Of a stretch of 64,000 bases of DNA, positions 59,124-64,000 are shown piece by piece. Each line of letters opens with the position of its first letter. The stretch's first letter is position 1. Both the position numbers and the translations under genes were made by a program. This DNA comes from Stachybotrys elegans (lineage: Eukaryota; Ascomycota; Sordariomycetes; Hypocreales; Stachybotryaceae): the NCBI GenBank assembly GCA_020746835.1, contig JAGPNK010000005.1, positions 2,232,001 through 2,296,000 of the forward strand, in the 5' to 3' direction. The notes beneath the pieces were generated by a model that searched no databases, was not told the DNA's origin, and was given only the letters and a program-made list of their open reading frames with translations.

Positions 59124-62100
59124 AGCCGTGCTCTTGTTTTATATTGAACATCACAGGACAGGAAAGAGAGAAGGAGGATGAGGAGGAGGGAGTGCTCGCT
59201 GCTTTATACCCCACGCTGGCCGGACTGGCGTTTTAACCAAACACTGGGAAAGGAGTGGTTATTAAAAAGGAGAACGGATGTTGCTTTTTTAGGATTGTGA
59301 GAGGGAGCTTTCGCGGAAACTCGGCGTGGAAACTTGGGAACGTGGAACGACCATGGTGTTTGTTTTCTTTATTTACTACGGATGTATGGATGTATGGGTG
59401 TGGTTGGTAATCTGCTGGCCTTGGGCTCAGCATGTTGATGCTCTTGGTTGTTGCTTATTTCTTCTTCTGCGCCTCCTTTCTCTCTGTGGAGGGGTGGGGG
59501 GTCGCAAATTATAGGGACACGGGAACGGCTACGGTAACAGACAAACGCAACTCACGAAGCTAAAGACTGACGGGATGGCCCGTCGCTCGAAAGACGATGG
59601 GAAGGGAGGACGAGATGGGTGGAAAGGGGTGGTTGGTGGCGGCTTAGATAGGTAGTAGTTGCATAACAAACGAACCTGTTTGTGTAATCTCAAGTCCCAC
59701 GACCGGCTCGGCTTGCTCCCCGCGTGACTAGCTGGTTGATTGCCTCGTACGAAACAGGGTCCTGATGTGTGTGACATTGCCTCTCAGGCTAAGGGGGTAG
59801 GTGAAGAGGGCTAGATGCCTGGTGATATTGCCACACGTGTCAGAGCCTCGGTCCGTGTAAGTAATCTGCGCACGGCAGCAAGATAAGCAACGAGATTGGT
59901 TGTCGATAAGTCACATGGAAGGGAGGGATGTTTATCTCGAGGATTGGCGTAGGACGACGTGTTGGTGTCGGAGCTAGAGCAGAGTGTGAGGATTCGTACC
60001 CAATTTGGTTATTAGGTAGTGGCGAGACCCCACAAATGCCCTTGGAACGCTGGTTCCAAAGCCAATGGGGGGTTTCGTTCTTCTTTTTGTTTCTCTTTGT
60101 TGTAGAACCAGAGTGATCACACGAGCACGGCGGCTAGAGGGCTGTTGCGGGAGAGGCTATTTGGCCTTGGCACGCTTGGTCGAAGGTGACCAAGGGACTA
60201 GATAGCAAAAGTGCGGGCGCAAAGAGAAGGGAGAGGTTGTAGCGTCGTGTTCCAGAGCCACGTTTTGGTGCAGTGCGGCCTGCACGGCATGCATTTATCT
60301 TGCCTTGTTTGGTAACCACAAGAGCAAGAGCATGACGGCGAGGAGCAAAGGTTGTCTGCCTGGTAGCGCCACGGCAGATGATAAGACATTACGATAGATG
60401 CATGTGGGACGGCACGTAGGTTATATGCATACGTTGGCGCATGCAAGTAAAAGACGATGTGGTTGAGATGCGGAACTCTGTACCGTTTCCATGCATATCC
60501 AGCATCTGGAGCGTCGTCGAATGAGGATTGCTGGACAAGGTTGTGCCAGACTTGACATGGGTTACTCGGAATGATGGGTGACCAGATGCGTAATCACACA
60601 CAGTCACACACACACACCTTTCTCTCGAGCAAAGGTAGGCGTCTCCCGGCCAGAACGTCATGCTGCCACTGCCAATTGCGACATCAATATGCGCTCCTCT
60701 TGTGTCGTATTTAGGGTTGGTCTAGAGTAGGGCGTTTGTAATTAGCGATTGCGCAATCGCGTGCGTTCCTTACGACAGAAGAGATCTGTTGGGGTCTGGG
60801 GTAAAACGGATGGAGCTTAAATGATTCAAAGCCCAGTATGGGACCAAGTGCTGCACTGTATAGCTTGATTTCGATGCGCATGTGGACCCTTTTGCACGCC
60901 TTTGACAGTAGGCTGATGTGCTCGGAATTTGACGCTGCTGGATGGGCAGTATAAAAAAAACTGGCGCCACAGGGATCCCGCCAGGGATGGGGTTGTCGAT
61001 AGAAGAGGTTGGATGTGAGTGGGAAATAGCCATGTAACGTATCGACATGGCCCGAGATTCGAGAGGGCATCATTGACGGGTTTCTTGTGTCAGACTGAAA
61101 ATCCCATTATGCGAACCATGTACGATAGGGCTCTTGTTGGGTAAGGATGTCCAGAGAGATGGAGAAGCACTCGCTGATCAGGAGCGTAATGACGATCGAG
61201 CTAGAAACATACCTAGTGAAAGATGGATGAGTGCGCTGTGCTGTATTGATCAAGAGGCGGGAGAAGCATCATGGCCGGTGGACCGCAAGAAATCACTGAC
61301 GCGGCCTATGTCGCCATCAGACTGATCGCCAGGCCTCTCTGTATTGCATAAAAGCCATGGTGAGTTGGTATGTACCCAAGCGTGCCGATCAGATGGCGAG
61401 GCAGGCAAGGACGCGGGATGGTAGAGAATGGCGCATTGTTTCATGATACGTGCCGGCTGACTTCATCTGATGATGCATCAAGGAGCACTGGAAGACGGTC
61501 AGAATGTCTATACAGTGCGAACAGTTCGAGTTGGACTCGGTGCGACGACTTACACCGCCGTTGCAGACCTCCTTTGATCAGCATGGCAGTCTAGGATTGG
61601 CCAAGCCCAGCCACTAGAACCAGCCCCTGCAGATGTGGTCCAGACCCAAGGATGCTGGGATGCGCCGGACTGGGATTATCCAAGGGCTCTGACCAACCGT
61701 AGCGCTGCTGATACCGGATTGAGTAGGTTGAGCCATTGATGTGGGCGGCCTAAAGTGCTTGGAGATGGAGGGAAGGCCAAGAGAAGGGGTTTAGAAGGGG
61801 TTAGCACGAGCGCCGACGTCGTTGTGCTGTCACATTGATAAGTACGACTTGCCCTGGCACTGGGCCCGAGTATGCCGGTAGAGGGAGGTGATGATGATGA
61901 CGACGATGGTGGTAGTGGTGGTGGGAGAGCGGCAGTAGGCGATGTTTTCTTGGAGGTGAGGGAAATGTGTCCGGTAACGCAGCCTGACAGCAAAGTGCCC
62001 AGGCACGTCGGGTGTGGGGGCAAGGTAGAGAGGGCAGGTTGGACCATGCTCTTTCCTCGGCTTGTGTTTGTGGAAGGAACTACGGATACTCACTAATACC

Positions 62101-63744
62101 GTAATGATGCAGCTGGCGATAGGTAATTACAAGGTACGTGGCCCTAAGGGGTCCAGCGATGGGAGATAGCGAATATTGGTCGCGTGATGCCACTTGGATG
62201 CCTCATTCGAAGCGGTTGCACTCGGCCGTGCCACCGCTTCTTGTGGTAGTGTTTGGTGATACGTGGTTGGCATGGCTTGAGGTTTGTCTATACAGTGTGC
62301 TATACAGTGTCCATTCCCCGGCCGAAGAGGGAGAGAGGGCGTCAAATTGTGCGGGTGGTCAGGTTGTTGTTGTTTTTTTTAACCTTTTGGTGCTGGTTTG
62401 TGTGCCGGCAAGACCGCGTCAATCAAAATCAAAAAGCAGCGAGGCCCCGAGTCCCCAAAGGATCATCCATCCATGCAAGCTGCACGGGCAGGGATCGAGA
62501 CACACTGGCAGGCGACCTGCCGATTTGCTTCGACGCATCCGTATCGTATCCACTTGCAACACGCGGGGGACCTGTGCTCGAATTATGCACCATCGCGAGA
62601 AGAGGCTGCGTTGCGTCTCGGCTTTTGATGCAACTACGCAGAACAACCAGCCCGTCCCCATTACCGAGTACCGTGTCAGCCGGGCCAGGACATGATGGCA
62701 GCGGGATCATTCCCCGCGAGCAAGGGCATGTTGGTGTTGGTGTTGGTGGTGGTGGTGCTGTCGGAAGATAAATAACCGTCTTCTTGACCGCATTTTCTGT
62801 TCATCCTCTCCCTCACCCCTTACCTCGAAAAGGCATTGTTCTTGCTCTTGTTCTTGTTCTCGTTATTGTTGCCGCCTTTTGGTCTCGACCAGTGGCGTCG
62901 CCCATCAATCACCTCATCGTGCCAGCAACAAACGTTTGCCCTTCCTAGCATGACTCAGGCGCCACTGTGCCCAACGACCCCTAATTAAATCTCCGTCTTA
63001 TCATCTGCCATATGCATCCCGACCCGCCGGGATCGCCTTCCAGCTAACATAACCTCCTTGCTCTGCCTACCTACAACTACTTTATTGTTTGCTTGTCCCA
63101 CTCCGGGATCCATTTCCCTGCTTCTTTTCCTCTCCCTCTCCTCGTCTCGGTCTGTCGATATTGGCTTGGATTCTCAAGAGAAGAGCACTTGTCGCTGTCG
63201 AGATTCGTTGACACACCGTTGACGTCGTCTGAGTCGGGTCAAGATCGTAGTAGCCTTGTTCTACCTACATACTCTTCCCATAGCCAAGACCTCTTGTCGT
63301 TTCTCGTCCCTCCTGACGATCCGCCGTGTCCGTGTTCTCACATCATCCATCTACCTTGCATCTCGGTACCCCATAGCCGGCCAGCCTATCACCGTACAGG
63401 ACAATCACCTCATCGAGCCTCATCGCACCTCACCTCCCTAGCAGGTCAAGCTCCACCGTTTCCGCCACTTATAGACGTTCTCCCTTCGGACTACACCTCC
63501 GCGTCTCACCACAGCCACCAGCATTTCATCATCGGCAGCTCCTCCCGTCCCGCCTGTCTAGCCCCTCGTTACGGGGTTGGCCCTTGCTCTCTCTCTCCGG
63601 CCGGGGTGCACGATTATCAAGCCCATATAACTGTCCGCTTCCCCCTCGGTTCTCATCCACCAAAGCTCGTCGGTTTGTCACATAGCCCCCAACTTTGCCT
63701 TCCACTCCTCTCATCTTGGTGTCGTTGTGGTAGCTTAGCTCGCA
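59124..63744. other. Long gene-poor intergenic region
   Basis: 4.6 kb between two + strand genes. Only short, domain-free frames occur on both strands. A TTGGTG/GGT repeat lies at 62730-62758. From about 62800 the sequence is CT-rich and looks like the promoter and leader of the sulfatase; a 272-codon frame at 63093-63911 crosses the sulfatase start in another frame and is a shadow. Confidence 0.5.
62730..62758. repeat. TTGGTG/GGT microsatellite
   Basis: Tandem TTGGTG units pass into GGT units upstream of the sulfatase leader. Confidence 0.8.
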
Positions 63745-64000
63745 ATGGCTCCCGATCTCAACAGTCTTCCCACCTCCCCTGTTGCTGTCCCTCGACGGCC
63801 AGCCCAGGGGCAGGAGAAGCCCAACATTCTTTACATCATGGCCGATCAGCTGGCCGCTCCCCAGCTCAAGATGTACAACCCCGAATCACAGATCAAGACC
63901 CCCCATCTTGACAGCCTCGCTGCCAATGCCGTGCAGTTTGATTCCGCCTACTGCCCCTCCCCTCTCTGCGCTCCCTCTCGCATGAGCATGATCACGGGCC
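63745..64000 (+). CDS. Sulfatase, probable choline sulfatase (N-terminal part)
   Basis: The first 85 codons of a sulfatase, cut by the window edge. The start ATG is followed by a 25-residue hydrophilic lead. Then comes PNILYIMADQ, the N-terminal strand with the metal-binding Asp (D34) of alkaline-phosphatase-fold sulfatases. TPHLDSLA follows, then the activation motif C75-A-P-S-R79, whose Cys is converted to formylglycine in this family. There is no signal peptide, which fits a cytosolic choline-sulfatase that frees choline and sulfate from stored choline-O-sulfate rather than a secreted arylsulfatase. The QLAAPQL and YCPSPLCAPSR context favours choline sulfatase, but the missing C-terminus would decide. 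No intron is seen in the visible part. Confidence 0.85.
   Translation, partial: MAPDLNSLPTSPVAVPRRPAQGQEKPNILYIMADQLAAPQLKMYNPESQIKTPHLDSLAANAVQFDSAYCPSPLCAPSRMSMITG

Noticed and set aside
61500..61560. tRNA-like TTCGAGT sequence
   Set aside because: No matching acceptor stem or A box could be found around it.
63093..63911. 272-codon + frame
   Set aside because: It crosses the sulfatase start codon in another frame over a CT-rich leader and is Ser/Pro/His low complexity.

Overview
The window is nuclear DNA of a filamentous ascomycete (Pezizomycotina, most likely a Sordariomycete). The evidence is short spliceosomal introns (mostly 48-94 bp) with GTATGT/GTAAGT-type donors and CTAAC/CTGAC branch sites, long CT-rich leaders, intergenic gaps of 0.4-8 kb, and genes typical of this group: a COP9 signalosome subunit, an IQGAP, a Rax1-type RGS membrane protein and a fungal choline-sulfatase-like enzyme. 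I see no tRNA, rRNA, transposon, CRISPR or prokaryotic element. Sixteen protein-coding genes can be supported, fourteen of them with introns I could place by reading frame and family comparison.

Layout. 1-8573: gene-free, microsatellite-rich DNA ending in a long CT-rich promoter/leader. 8574-9822: G1/S cyclin (+). 12494-18879: one four-exon gene for an unrecognised 2074-aa acidic, partly coiled-coil protein (+). 19383-20388: ribosomal protein uS5/RPS2 (-). 20990-22057: mercaptopyruvate/thiosulfate sulfurtransferase (-). 22772-23218: APC11 RING subunit of the anaphase-promoting complex (+). 23746-25559: CHK1 checkpoint kinase (-). 26658-27328: UBE2C/Ubc11 E2 of the same complex (+). 27758-28309: ribosomal protein eL31 (-). 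29034-30236: Rax1-like RGS protein (+). 31187-32063: CSN7 (-). 34787-38393: Ccc2-type copper P-type ATPase (+). 39873-41663: type II membrane glycosyltransferase-like protein (-). 47432-48776: triose-phosphate/nucleotide-sugar transporter family protein (+). 50140-52185: DUF155/Rmd1 protein (-). 54004-59123: IQGAP (+). 63745-64000: start of a sulfatase (+), cut by the window edge.

How they relate. Several genes act in cell-cycle control and ubiquitin signalling: the cyclin, APC11, its E2, CHK1, the signalosome subunit and the cytokinetic IQGAP. The APC/C RING subunit and its E2 lie 3.4 kb apart with CHK1 between them. Rax1 and IQGAP concern polarity and cytokinesis. The copper pump, the glycosyltransferase-like protein and the sugar-transporter family protein fit the Golgi/secretory pathway. 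From the sulfurtransferase (21 kb) to the IQGAP (59 kb) the genes alternate strand at every step, giving a regular series of divergent promoters and convergent 3' ends.

Limits. Gene models come from reading the sequence only; transcription starts, UTRs and possible extra UTR introns are mostly unknown. The best candidate for something undescribed is the 2074-aa protein. I do not see a new mobile, defence or biosynthetic system here.
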